DNA of 64,000 bases from Pseudomonas sp. ACM7 (GTDB lineage: Bacteria > Pseudomonadota > Gammaproteobacteria > Pseudomonadales > Pseudomonadaceae), in NCBI RefSeq assembly GCF_004136015.1, contig NZ_CP024866.1, positions 5,126,066 to 5,190,065 on the forward strand, in the 5' to 3' direction. The notes below the pieces were generated by a model. The model searched no databases and was not told where the DNA came from. It was given only the letters and a program-made list of their open reading frames with translations. Both the position numbers and the translations under genes were made by a program. This document shows, piece after piece, positions 7,702 through 16,564 of this stretch (position 1 is the stretch's first letter; each line of letters opens with the position of its first letter).

Positions 7702-8889
7702 TCAGTGAATACTCGAGGCCAGCTCGAAAATCGGGATGTACATCAGGATCACGATCACCCCGATCAGCAGGCCGATGAAGGTCATGAGCAAGGGTTCGAA
7801 CAGCCGCACGAACCATTCGATCCAGCGGCTGATTTCTTCGTCGTAGAAGTCGGCGCTGCGTTCCATCATTTGCCCGAGGTTGCCGGACTGCTCGCCAGCA
7901 CGCAGCAAGCGCAGGGACACCGGTGTCACGAGGTGATTGAGTTCCAGCGCGGTCGATAGCGACTGACCCTCGCGCACCCGTTCGCAGGCCTGGTCCAGAC
8001 GCGCGCGGGAGGCGACGGTGAGCAGGCCGCGAACCATGCCCATGGCGGTGACGAGGGGAATCCCGCCTTGCAGCAGAATCCCCAGCGAGCGGTAGAAGCG
8101 CGCCAGTTCGTACATGAAAATGCGTTGATGGACCGCCGGGAGTTTTTCAATCACACGGTCCAGGCCTCGACGAAAGGCCGGTTGGCGCTGGAGGAAAGTG
8201 AGGGCGACGATGATCGCCAGCAATGCGCCGAAGAATTCGCCCTGATGGGTGTGCAGGAACATCCCGCTGCTCATCAGGATCTGCGACAGCCACGGCAGGT
8301 TCGAGCCCAGCCCTTCGAACACCAGGCTGAAGCGCGGCACCACGTAGCCCATCAGAAACAACACCACGCCACCGCCCACCACCAGCAACAGCAGGGGGTA
8401 GATCGAAGCGCTGACGATTTTTTGCCGAACCTCGTCCATGCGCTGGCGATAGCTGACATAGCGGCCCAAGGCGTCGCCCACGGCGCCGGTCTTCTCGCTG
8501 GACTGCACCAACGCTACGTAGAGCGGAGGGAAAACCGCCGACAATTGGGCCAGTGCCTGGGAGAACGATTTGCCTTCATAAAGCAGGCGCACCAGTTCGC
8601 TCAAGGTCTTGCGGGCCTGGGGCGCGTTCTCTTTTTCCGCCAGGCTTTCCAGCGCATCGATCAACGGCAGGCCCGCATTGAGCAGCGTCGTCAGTTCCTG
8701 GCTGAACAGCACCAGGTTGAAGGTCTCGCGCTGTCGAACCCGCAGCGCACGCCAGTGACGCTCGGCGTACAGGCTGATCACCCGATAGCCCTGGTCTTCG
8801 ACGATGCACCGGGCTTCGCTGTGGCCGAGCGCCTCGACGGTCATCGAGACGACGCCGGCCTTGCCAACGGCTTTGAGATGAAAACGCAT
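7702..8889 (-). CDS. gspF: T2SS inner-membrane platform protein GspF
   Basis: 395 aa, the normal length. It shows the two-repeat GspF architecture: a cytoplasmic domain with FSQELTTLLNAGLPLIDALE, a membrane segment near ISASIYPLLLLVVGGGVV, and a second repeat with FYRSLGILLQGGIPLVTAM and LRLLRAGEQSGNLGQMME, ending in a third membrane helix. GspF is the polytopic core of the T2SS assembly platform and works with the GspE ATPase, encoded at 23194. It lies 12 bases after gspG in a two-gene unit, apart from the rest of the T2SS genes. Confidence 0.95.
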   Translation of the reverse strand: MRFHLKAVGKAGVVSMTVEALGHSEARCIVEDQGYRVISLYAERHWRALRVRQRETFNLVLFSQELTTLLNAGLPLIDALESLAEKENAPQARKTLSELVRLLYEGKSFSQALAQLSAVFPPLYVALVQSSEKTGAVGDALGRYVSYRQRMDEVRQKIVSASIYPLLLLVVGGGVVLFLMGYVVPRFSLVFEGLGSNLPWLSQILMSSGMFLHTHQGEFFGALLAIIVALTFLQRQPAFRRGLDRVIEKLPAVHQRIFMYELARFYRSLGILLQGGIPLVTAMGMVRGLLTVASRARLDQACERVREGQSLSTALELNHLVTPVSLRLLRAGEQSGNLGQMMERSADFYDEEISRWIEWFVRLFEPLLMTFIGLLIGVIVILMYIPIFELASSIH

Positions 8890-8901
8890 GATCGCCTCCC
8901 G

Positions 8902-9336
8902 TCATTGCCAGCTGGTGACTTCGGCGTTTTCGCCTTCGCCGCCGGGTTGTCCGTCCTTGCCCATGGACAGCAAGTCGTATTCGCCGTTTTCGCCGGGGCA
9001 GCGATAGCTGTAGTTACGGCCCCACGGATCCTGCGGGAGTTTTTTCTGCAAGTAAGGGCCGGTCCATTTGGTTTCATCGCTGGGCGCGGTGACCAGCGCC
9101 TGCAAACCCTGTTCGGTCGACGGGTAATGACCGACCTCCAGACGGTACAGGTCCAGTGCCTTGCCCAGGCCTTCTATTTGCGCCTTGGCAACCTTCACTT
9201 CGGAGCGGCCCAGTTGGGCGAAATATTTCGGCGCGACGATGCCAGCCAACAGCCCCAGCACCACCAACACCACCAACAGTTCGAGCAGGGTGAACCCGCT
9301 TTGAGCACGCGGGGCGGAACGCAAACGCTGATTCAT
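8902..9336 (-). CDS. gspG: major pseudopilin GspG
   Basis: 144 aa. The prepilin peptidase site is QSG/FTLLELLVVLVVLGLLAG with Glu at mature position 5. Typical GspG features follow: ALDLYRLEVGHYPSTEQGL, GPYLQKKLPQDPWGRNYSY and the acidic C-terminal GENGEYDLLSMGKDGQPGG. The start ATG 9336 has GAGG just upstream; the longer open frame has no signal. No prepilin peptidase gene is in the window, so a genome-wide enzyme is presumably used. It is divergent from the lytic transglycosylase. Confidence 0.95.
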   Translation of the reverse strand: MNQRLRSAPRAQSGFTLLELLVVLVVLGLLAGIVAPKYFAQLGRSEVKVAKAQIEGLGKALDLYRLEVGHYPSTEQGLQALVTAPSDETKWTGPYLQKKLPQDPWGRNYSYRCPGENGEYDLLSMGKDGQPGGEGENAEVTSWQ

Positions 9337-9443
9337 GATGACCTCACACAGTCGGCAGAAGGGTCGCCATGAAGGCTTATGCAATTGCCATGCACATGCC
9401 GGACATTCTTCTGCAACCCCTGAATTACGGGCCTGCGCGCATC

Positions 9444-9458
9444 CGGCACAGTGCTTGC
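9444..9458 (+). promoter_or_regulatory. sigma54 promoter before the lytic transglycosylase
   Basis: CGGCACAGTGCTTGC has GG at -24 and GC at -12 with the correct spacing, and matches TGGCAC-N5-TTGC at all but the first base. It is 71 bases before the ATG at 9529. The predicted transcript starts near 9470. Confidence 0.75.
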
Positions 9459-9482
9459 GTATGGCTGGTTTACTACCGGCCA

Positions 9483-9511
9483 TTGGGGCATTAGCCCCAT
9501 TTTTCGGGGCC
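9483..9511. promoter_or_regulatory. GGGG/CCCC palindromes in the transglycosylase leader
   Basis: TTGGGGCATTAGCCCCAT is followed by CCCCATTTTTCGGGG. It resembles the TTCCCC/GGGGAA elements near the other sigma54 promoters here but lies downstream of its promoter. It could be an activator site, since sigma54 enhancers work from either side, or a leader hairpin. Confidence 0.4.
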
Positions 9512-9528
9512 GGGCAGGGAGGTAAATA

Positions 9529-10137
9529 ATGAAAACACTCACCACAGGACTGCTCGGTCTGCTGGTGCTGACCGGCGTCGTACAGGCCGATGTGTTCGTT
9601 TCCGTGGACGCCAAGGGCAGCTACGTTCTGTCCAATGTCCACCATCCCGGCCGCACCTATGAACGGGTGATTCACGAGCCAGAATCCACCCGGGTCAGCA
9701 CGGATCAGCAACCCCAGATGATTGCCCGGCAGCCCTATGCCGAGCTGGTTTCGGCGGCTGCCACGGCCAATCAGTTACCGGCGGCGCTGTTGCATGCCGT
9801 GATTCAGGCCGAGTCCGCCTACGACTCCGGTGCCCGGTCACCCAAGGGGGCTGGAGGGTTGATGCAATTGATGCCTGACACCGCCCGGGAGTTGGGGGTG
9901 AAGAATGTCTACGACCCGAAAGCCAACATCCAGGGTGGCGCCAAGTACCTGAAGCACCTGATGACCCTGTTCGATAACGACATCAGCCTCGCCGTGGCGG
10001 CCTACAACGCCGGGCCGCAAGCGGTGCTCAGCCGTGGCGGGGTGATCCCGCCGTTCGCCGAAACCCAGCGTTACGTGCCCAGTGTCTTGCGCCAATACCG
10101 ACGCTTGCAGGGCCTGGCCGCGGATGCGCCGCTGTGA
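9529..10137 (+). CDS. secreted lytic transglycosylase (SLT domain)
   Basis: 202 aa with a signal peptide (about residues 1-20, ending VVQA). The SLT domain starts with LLHAVIQAESAYDSGARSPK, where the Glu is the expected catalytic acid. It continues GGLMQLMPDTARELGV, GGAKYLKHLM and AVAAYNAGPQAV. Such enzymes cut peptidoglycan in the periplasm and often open room for envelope machines. The sigma54 promoter and position between gspG and mnxG suggest it serves assembly of the T2SS or fibre system (inference). Confidence 0.9.
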   Translation: MKTLTTGLLGLLVLTGVVQADVFVSVDAKGSYVLSNVHHPGRTYERVIHEPESTRVSTDQQPQMIARQPYAELVSAAATANQLPAALLHAVIQAESAYDSGARSPKGAGGLMQLMPDTARELGVKNVYDPKANIQGGAKYLKHLMTLFDNDISLAVAAYNAGPQAVLSRGGVIPPFAETQRYVPSVLRQYRRLQGLAADAPL

Positions 10138-10145
10138 TTGGGGGT

Positions 10146-10162
10146 TTCCCCCATATGTGGGG
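10146..10162. promoter_or_regulatory. candidate MnxR box upstream of mnxG (distal)
   Basis: TTCCCCCATATGTGGGG is a TTCCCC-N6/7-GGGG inverted repeat just after the transglycosylase stop, about 350 bases before the mnxG sigma54 promoter. It matches the elements at 22354, 22401 and 43649. Confidence 0.45.
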
Positions 10163-10201
10163 CAACCCGATCCGTACCGCCGACCGAAGACCGCAATCGT
10201 C

Positions 10202-10364
10202 CTGTAGCAGCTGTCGAGCTTGCGAGGCTGCGTTCGGCGCGGGCCGCGTTCGGACGCAGCCGTCGTGAGATCCGCCAACGCGGTGTTTCAGGAAAACCTC
10301 ACGTTCAGGTTTTACGACGGCTACGCCGCCGAACGCAGCCTCGCAAGCTCGACAGCTGCTACAG
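10202..10364. repeat. 37-bp perfect inverted repeat (REP pair)
   Basis: The arms at 10202-10238 and 10328-10364 are exact reverse complements over 37 bases (core AGCTGTCGAGCTTGCGAGGC). A spacer of 89 bases separates them. This REP type differs from the GGGAGCGAGC type seen elsewhere in the window. It fills much of the 445-base gap before mnxG. Confidence 0.85.
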
Positions 10365-10407
10365 AGCCGAACGCCGACTTCGACGGTTGTTACGAAATTT
10401 GCGTTTT

Positions 10408-10461
10408 GGGGGAAGTTTCTTCAGCCCGAAAAGTGGGGGGAATAGATGGGGAATATCCCCC
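10408..10461. promoter_or_regulatory. proximal enhancer-like cluster for mnxG
   Basis: Three GGGGAA half-sites occur in 54 bases: GGGGGAA at 10408, GGGGGGAA at 10435, and GGGGAATATCCCCC at 10448, which is itself palindromic. They lie about 50-100 bases upstream of the sigma54 promoter, a usual place for NtrC-type activator sites. Confidence 0.6.
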
Positions 10462-10511
10462 GAGTTGTTAAGTCGTTTATGTAACAGTTTGAAAAATAAC
10501 TAAATTATTTA

Positions 10512-10526
10512 TGGCATGCGGATTGC
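10512..10526 (+). promoter_or_regulatory. sigma54 promoter of mnxG
   Basis: TGGCATGCGGATTGC followed by T is a near-perfect -24/-12 element. Transcription would start near 10538. An ATG at 10511 that opens the long frame falls inside this promoter and so cannot be the start codon of mRNA made from it. Confidence 0.85.
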
Positions 10527-10582
10527 TCAAGGGGATTTGTCGAGATTTATTCCAAATGAGTACCACAGCGAGGCCCGTGATC

Positions 10583-13500
10583 ATGACCGGCATACCCTAC
10601 GCTCCGTCCTTGTTAAATCTGCTGCTGTTGGTGGCATCGATGCTGGGCATCGAGCTGGTCGAAGCGGCCGTGCGCTGCGAGCGTAATCTGGTGGCCAACG
10701 TCGTGGCCTTGGATCAGCCGCTGATGTTCAACCGCCTCGGCGCGCAAAACGTCAACGGCATGATGTTCGCCCTGCGCCGCGATGTGGTCGATGACCACGA
10801 GATGTCCCTGGCCCAGGGCGGGGCGGCGGTGCCGGGCAAAGTCTCGCTGCGGCCCGACAAGCGTCCGCGTCCACTGGTACTGCGCGTCGCTGCCGGTGAC
10901 TGCCTGACCATCAACTTGCAGAACTTGCTCGCCTACCAGGCCAACCCCGGCAGCCATGAAAACGGGGAGGAGGGTGAGGGTGAGATTGAGGGCGAAGTCG
11001 CCATCGGCAACGTAGACCAATTCAAGGTCGATGAGCAGGTCACCGACCGCCACGTCGGCTTCCAGGTCAATGGCATGCAAGCGGTCAACAGCATCGACGA
11101 CATTGCGTCCTATACCGGACGAAACGCCAATACCTTGATTGCCCCCGGCGCCACCCGTTCCTACACCTTGTACGCCGAGCGCGAAGGGGCGTTTGCCGCC
11201 AGCAGCCGCGGCGCGACCTTCGGGGGTGAAGGGGATGCGGGCAACGTGGCCAACGGACTGTTCGGCCAAGTGGTAGTGGTGCCCAAGGGCGGCCGCACCT
11301 ATCGCAACACCGTGACCGAAGAAGAAATGCGCCTGGCCAGTGTCGGCCGCACCCCGGCCGGTCAACCGATCGTTGATTACCAGGCGCGCTACCCGCAGCG
11401 CGAACCGTGGATCCGTGAAGGCAAGGCCGGCCTGCCGATCATCAACATGGTCAACGGCAATGAAATCATTTCCAGCGAAAGCGACGCGATCGTGATGGGC
11501 AGCAACGCCGACGGCAGCTTCCCGCCGTCGACCTATCCGCTGGAAGCCATTGGAAAACGCAACCCGGCGATCCCGAATCGTCTGGAACCGTTCCGCGATT
11601 TCGCCTCGCAGTTCCAGGATGAAACTGCCGCGACCCAGGCGTTCCCCGCTTACTGGGCGGACCCGGTGATGGCCCACGTGCTGGAGCCGACTCGCGACTC
11701 GTTCATGATCAACTATGGCTCCGGAGGCATGGGCGCCGAAGTGGTCGCCAACCGTTTGGGCGTCGGGCCGATGCACGATTGCCTGTCCTGCGCCTATGAA
11801 GAATTCTTCCTCAGCTCCCACACCGTCGGCGATGTGGCCATGCTGGTGGACGTGCCGGCCAACGCCGGCCTGGAAAATATTCGTCCCGGTGAAACGCCGA
11901 GCGCCGATCAGATCGGGGTCAAGGCGACCATGGCGCTGTACCCGTCCGAGCCGTCCAACGTCAACCACAGCTACATCGGCGACTTCATCAAATTCCGCAA
12001 CACCCACAACGGTCACGAGCAGCACATTTTCCACCTGCACGGGCACCAGTGGTTGTTCAACCCCAACGACGACAACTCAGACTATGTGGACGCCCAAGGC
12101 ATCGGTCCGGGCGCCGGTTACACCTACGAAATCGCCAACGGTGGGTCGGGCAACCGCAACCGGGTCGCGGGCGATGCGATCTATCACTGCCACTTCTATC
12201 CGCACTTTGCCCAAGGCATGTGGAGCATGTGGCGGGTGCATGACGTGTTCGAAGAAGGCACCAAACTCGAGGTGTCCCAACAGGGGGGCGACGGTTATCA
12301 CAGCGAACCTTATGCACTGCGCAGCGGTAAACCAGCGGCAGGCGCCCGCGCCTTGCCCGATGGCGAGATCGTTGCCGGCACACCTATTCCAGCCGTCGTG
12401 CCCCTGCCAGGCAAAGCCATGGCGCCGATGCCGGGCAAAGTCGCGGTCGTGCCGAAAATCGGCGAAACCCTGGTGGCCGGTGGTGACGACGATGACGAGG
12501 AGGATGACGACAGCGAACATCACGGCGGTAACGGCGGCGCTAGGGCCATCGGTTCCCTGGCCCTGGTGGATCGCAGTGAAGCCAACCGCAATGCTGACGG
12601 CAGCTTGAAAAACCCTGGCTATCCGTTCTGGATCGGCGGCATGGAAAGCTCGGTCGGCCAACGCCCACCGACCCCTCCGCTGGACATGCTCGACGCTGCC
12701 AAGGCTCAGGCCTTGAAAACCAGCGGCAACGCCTTGTGGGCCAATCTCGACCCGGCTCAGTCCGGTGGCTGGGATGGCGGTTTGGGGCGCCATTCTCTGG
12801 ACGGCTTCTCCTCCGGTGGCCAGGCGCACACCATTACCACGTCCCTGGATTTCTCCAAGGAAGTGACGCGCGCCAAGCCGATTTACATGCCGGAAGAGGG
12901 CACCGAAGTCGAACAGGCGGCCATGGCGTTCCACGCCAAAAAAGACCACCCAAGCTTCGCCGTGCTGCCCGGTAATCAAATCGTGGCGCGCAGCTTCCGC
13001 ACCAACGGCGCCTTGCCGATCGCGGGCGCACCGTATTACGAACCGTGCATGGATGACCGGCAAAAACGCCTGACCAGTAGCGCCGGCACCGGCGAGTTCA
13101 ACAGCGGTGAGCGGGTTGATGGCATGTCCTTCAGCGGTTCCTCGACGTTCACCGCCGACCGTCCACGGGTCTATAAAGCCGCGAACATTCAGTTCGATGC
13201 GGTCTACAACAAAGTCGGTTACCACTTCCCGCAAGCGCGCATTCTCGCGCTGTGGGAAGACGCCTGGCCGGTGATCAACAAGCAGCGGCCGCCAGAGCCT
13301 CTGGTGATGCGCATGAACACCTTCGACTGCGTGCAGTACCAGCAAACCAACCTGGTGCCGGCCACCTATGAAATGGACGACTATCAGGTGCGCACGCCAA
13401 CCGACGTGATCGGCCAGCACATTCACCTGCCGAAATGGGACCTGACGGCTGCTGACGGTTCGGCCAACGGCTGGAACTACGAAGACGGCGTACTTTCCCC

Positions 13501-16408
13501 CGGTGCAGTGCAAGAACGCATCCACGCCATTCGCGAGTTCAACCAGTGCCAAGGCACCGATCCTCGTGACGGCACGCCGACCTGCCCGAAAGCCAAGGCT
13601 CACCCGTTCTTCGGCCAATACGGCCGGGCCGACTGGGTTGGCGCGCGCACGGCGATGCAGCGCTGGTTTGTCGATCCGGTGGTGAACGCCAAAGGCGTCG
13701 ACCGTGGCCTGGGAACCATTTTCACCCACGACCACCTTGGCCCATCGACTCACCAACAGATCGGTCTGTACGCCACCGTGTTGGCAGAACCGGCCGGTTC
13801 GACCTGGTTCCACGCCGAAACCGGCGAGCCGTTGTACAGCGGCGCGCGGCAGGACGGCGGACCCACTTCGTGGCAAGCGGTGGTGTCCACCGGTGACTTG
13901 GACGGCGACGGCAAGAACGACAGCTTCCGTGAGTTCTTCCTCGAATACAGCGACTTCCAGCACGCCTATGAAGCCGGTGTGTACGTGGGCGCCGGTCCTA
14001 ACGGCGTGCCTAATCCGCAAGCCTTCCCGGCCACGGCTGACAGCTTCCGCTACGCGATCAACCCACCGGTGCGAAAAGAAGCCGAGACCCTGCTTGAACA
14101 GGTGGTCGAAGCCCGCGGTGGACTTATGCCCGGTTGCCCAAGCCGGCCATGCCCACAAGCTATCTCGGTCGATGACCCTGGCATGTTCGTGGTCAATTAC
14201 CGCAACGAACCGCTGGCCCTGCGGGTGTACGACCCGAACAAGGTCGGCCCGGACGGCAAGCGTGGTATGCAGGCCGACGGCCTCGGCGGCGACCTGGCGT
14301 ACGCCATGCAAAGCCGTACCGACCGCGCCATCCCGGCGATGAACCTGGCGCCGAACCTGGTGACTGCAGCCACCGGCCCAACCGGCGGAACCACGCTGTT
14401 CCCGCCACACATCAACCGTGGCGGCGCCGAACCGGGTGACCCGTTCACTCCGATGCTGCGCACCTACACCGGGGACAACGTCCGGTTGCGGGTGCATGCC
14501 GGTGGTCACGAAGAAGAGCACAACGTGACCCTGCACGGCGTGAAGTGGCTGCAAAGCGGTTCCGGTTATGGCAACAGCTCCAACTCCGGCTGGCGCTCGT
14601 CGCAGATGCTCGGGATCTCCGAGCAGATGGGCTTCAATGCGCCGGTGTCGATGATCTCCAGCGCGGCCGCGACCACCGGGGATTACCTGTACTCGATGGA
14701 CGCCTCCCTGGAAGGTTACTGGAGCGGGATCTGGGGCGTGATGCGCAACTACACGGCCCAGCGCAGCGACCTGTTCGCGCTGCCGAACAACGCGAAACCG
14801 GCCGGTATGCGCAACACCGTGGCATTCGATGGCATCTGCCCACGGTACGGCGCCAACCCTAACGGTATCGGCACCCGGCCGACGCCACAACGCAACTATG
14901 AAGTGGTCGCGGCGCTGGCCAACGACATCCTGGGCAATCCGCTGAACCTGTCGATGGCCGATCCGGCCGGTATCGGGCAACACGTCGGCGGGGCGTTGAA
15001 GCCGGCGGGCGGCACCCTGGTGTACAACTCGCGGGCAGTGAGCATTCCTCAGGTCACGGTGACCGACCCTGTGGAGGGGACCTTCACCATCGGCGGGCAA
15101 AGCGGGCCATTGCATGATCCGACGGCGATCCTTTATGTGCGCAAGGGCGACCTCGATCCAATCACCGGCAAGCTCAAACCCGGTGTGCCTGTCGAACCGC
15201 TGGTGCTGCGTGCGGCGGCTGGTGACTGCATCAACATCACCCTGGAAAACCGTCTGCCCATGGTGATGCCGGACCTGGCTCAGACGGCTTCGGTGATGGG
15301 CATGGTCAAGCGTGACCGCAACGATGGCGAGGGCTCGACCACCTTCAGCAATAACCTGATGCGGCCGTCCAGCACGGTGGGCCTGCACGCCCAACTGCTG
15401 GCGTACGACATCACCAAATCCGACGGGACCAACGTCGGCACCAACCCGATCCAGACCGTGCCACCGCGTGTTGGCAATGTTGGGGCGTACCCGACGCGGA
15501 CCTATCAGTACTACGCCGGGCACCTGGAGCGTGAAGGCAAACCGGTCACGCAACTGGGCCGCAGTGTCGACAATATCAATGCCACGGCGGTGGAATTCGG
15601 CGGGCTGAATTTCACCCCGGCGGACGTCATCAAGCAGCCGCAAAAAGGCCTCGGTGGGGCGATGAGCATCCTGCCGGTCGGCGCCACCTGGGTTGAAGAC
15701 ACGCGCAAAGTAAATGCCACCGTCACTGCACCGGGGCAAAGCACCTACCGCGATTTTGCGATGGTCTGGCAGAAGGCGTTGAACATGCGCTGGGCCAATG
15801 GTCGTCCGGTGGAAGGTATTGCCTCGGAGGCCGGTGTACCGACCGATCCGCAGGACAACTCGAGCATGGCCATCAACTACAAGACCGAGCCGATGTGGTT
15901 CCGCTTCGGTCTGCCACCGGATGCGCCGTTCGGCCACGCCGACGGCCATGGTTACGGCGACGTGCCTAACGCGCACATGGCCTTCAGCAATGCGCTGGTG
16001 GGGGGCGATCCGCAAACGCCGGTGCTGTATGTGAAACCGGGGCAACCGTTCCGCACCCACATTCTGATGCCGACCGGTGGCAGCCGTGGTTCGACCTTCC
16101 AGTTGGACGGTCACGTCTGGTCGGTCAACCCGTTCCAGTCAGAGAAGAGCGACTCCGGTGGCTATCCGATGATGACCCCTGGGGTGGGTTCGGTGCGGTT
16201 CGGCTACAACCCGATGTCGATGTACATCGGCGCCCGCGAAAGCATTCTGCCGGCGGCGCATTTCAGCTTCATGCACCCGAGCGCCGGGGGCAGCAATGCA
16301 ATACCGGGCGACTACCTGTTCCGAGACTACGGCGCTTACGGCAGCACCGCCGGGCTTTGGGGATTGCTGCGGGTGACCAACGAACCTGAACCGGCTCCGG
16401 TTCCGTAG
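10583..16408 (+). CDS. mnxG: giant multicopper oxidase, MnxG-type manganese oxidase
   Basis: 1941 aa from the chosen ATG 10583, which has GAGG upstream and begins a signal peptide (SLLNLLLLVASMLGIELVEA). An alternative ATG is at 10556. It is built of several cupredoxin-like domains; repeats such as PLVLRVAAGDCLTINLQN and PLVLRAAAGDCINITLEN recur. Copper motifs are visible: HIFHLHGHQWLF (about residue 480), YHCHFYPHFAQGMWSMW (about 535, type 1/trinuclear pattern), THDHLGPSTHQQ (about 1050) and HEEEHNVTLHGVKWL (about 1315). An acidic linker, DDDDEEDDDSEHHGG, lies near 635. Size and layout match MnxG, one of two Mn(II) oxidases of P. putida GB-1. It is probably exported by the neighbouring T2SS (inference). 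Confidence 0.88.
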   Translation: MTGIPYAPSLLNLLLLVASMLGIELVEAAVRCERNLVANVVALDQPLMFNRLGAQNVNGMMFALRRDVVDDHEMSLAQGGAAVPGKVSLRPDKRPRPLVLRVAAGDCLTINLQNLLAYQANPGSHENGEEGEGEIEGEVAIGNVDQFKVDEQVTDRHVGFQVNGMQAVNSIDDIASYTGRNANTLIAPGATRSYTLYAEREGAFAASSRGATFGGEGDAGNVANGLFGQVVVVPKGGRTYRNTVTEEEMRLASVGRTPAGQPIVDYQARYPQREPWIREGKAGLPIINMVNGNEIISSESDAIVMGSNADGSFPPSTYPLEAIGKRNPAIPNRLEPFRDFASQFQDETAATQAFPAYWADPVMAHVLEPTRDSFMINYGSGGMGAEVVANRLGVGPMHDCLSCAYEEFFLSSHTVGDVAMLVDVPANAGLENIRPGETPSADQIGVKATMALYPSEPSNVNHSYIGDFIKFRNTHNGHEQHIFHLHGHQWLFNPNDDNSDYVDAQGIGPGAGYTYEIANGGSGNRNRVAGDAIYHCHFYPHFAQGMWSMWRVHDVFEEGTKLEVSQQGGDGYHSEPYALRSGKPAAGARALPDGEIVAGTPIPAVVPLPGKAMAPMPGKVAVVPKIGETLVAGGDDDDEEDDDSEHHGGNGGARAIGSLALVDRSEANRNADGSLKNPGYPFWIGGMESSVGQRPPTPPLDMLDAAKAQALKTSGNALWANLDPAQSGGWDGGLGRHSLDGFSSGGQAHTITTSLDFSKEVTRAKPIYMPEEGTEVEQAAMAFHAKKDHPSFAVLPGNQIVARSFRTNGALPIAGAPYYEPCMDDRQKRLTSSAGTGEFNSGERVDGMSFSGSSTFTADRPRVYKAANIQFDAVYNKVGYHFPQARILALWEDAWPVINKQRPPEPLVMRMNTFDCVQYQQTNLVPATYEMDDYQVRTPTDVIGQHIHLPKWDLTAADGSANGWNYEDGVLSPGAVQERIHAIREFNQCQGTDPRDGTPTCPKAKAHPFFGQYGRADWVGARTAMQRWFVDPVVNAKGVDRGLGTIFTHDHLGPSTHQQIGLYATVLAEPAGSTWFHAETGEPLYSGARQDGGPTSWQAVVSTGDLDGDGKNDSFREFFLEYSDFQHAYEAGVYVGAGPNGVPNPQAFPATADSFRYAINPPVRKEAETLLEQVVEARGGLMPGCPSRPCPQAISVDDPGMFVVNYRNEPLALRVYDPNKVGPDGKRGMQADGLGGDLAYAMQSRTDRAIPAMNLAPNLVTAATGPTGGTTLFPPHINRGGAEPGDPFTPMLRTYTGDNVRLRVHAGGHEEEHNVTLHGVKWLQSGSGYGNSSNSGWRSSQMLGISEQMGFNAPVSMISSAAATTGDYLYSMDASLEGYWSGIWGVMRNYTAQRSDLFALPNNAKPAGMRNTVAFDGICPRYGANPNGIGTRPTPQRNYEVVAALANDILGNPLNLSMADPAGIGQHVGGALKPAGGTLVYNSRAVSIPQVTVTDPVEGTFTIGGQSGPLHDPTAILYVRKGDLDPITGKLKPGVPVEPLVLRAAAGDCINITLENRLPMVMPDLAQTASVMGMVKRDRNDGEGSTTFSNNLMRPSSTVGLHAQLLAYDITKSDGTNVGTNPIQTVPPRVGNVGAYPTRTYQYYAGHLEREGKPVTQLGRSVDNINATAVEFGGLNFTPADVIKQPQKGLGGAMSILPVGATWVEDTRKVNATVTAPGQSTYRDFAMVWQKALNMRWANGRPVEGIASEAGVPTDPQDNSSMAINYKTEPMWFRFGLPPDAPFGHADGHGYGDVPNAHMAFSNALVGGDPQTPVLYVKPGQPFRTHILMPTGGSRGSTFQLDGHVWSVNPFQSEKSDSGGYPMMTPGVGSVRFGYNPMSMYIGARESILPAAHFSFMHPSAGGSNAIPGDYLFRDYGAYGSTAGLWGLLRVTNEPEPAPVP

Positions 16409-16430
16409 GGCAGGGAAATAACGCAATACC

Positions 16431-16520
16431 TGCGGGAGCGAGCTCGCTCGCGATGAGGCCAGCACATTCAACATTGATGTCGACTGTCAGACCGCTATCG
16501 CGAGCAAGCTCGCTCCCACA
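16431..16520. repeat. REP pair (REPIN) inside the mnxG operon
   Basis: TGCGGGAGCGAGCTCGCTCG and the inverse CGAGCAAGCTCGCTCCCACA flank a 50-base spacer between mnxG and the next gene. It may stabilise or partly end the mnxG message. Confidence 0.85.
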
Positions 16521-16564
16521 GGGGCGCGTTACGGCAGGCTCAGATTAGAAAGGGGAGAAACGAT

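Noticed and set aside
9355..9369. Minus-strand -24/-12-like site before gspG (TGGCGACCCTTCTGC)
   Set aside because: The spacing is right, but transcription would start about 8 bases before the gspG ATG, overlapping its ribosome site. Kept only as a weak possibility.
12077..16114. A 1345-aa open frame on the minus strand opposite mnxG
   Set aside because: It is the complement of a GC-rich coding gene with strong third-position bias. It shows no domain motifs or ribosome site, and the mnxG frame carries all copper motifs.
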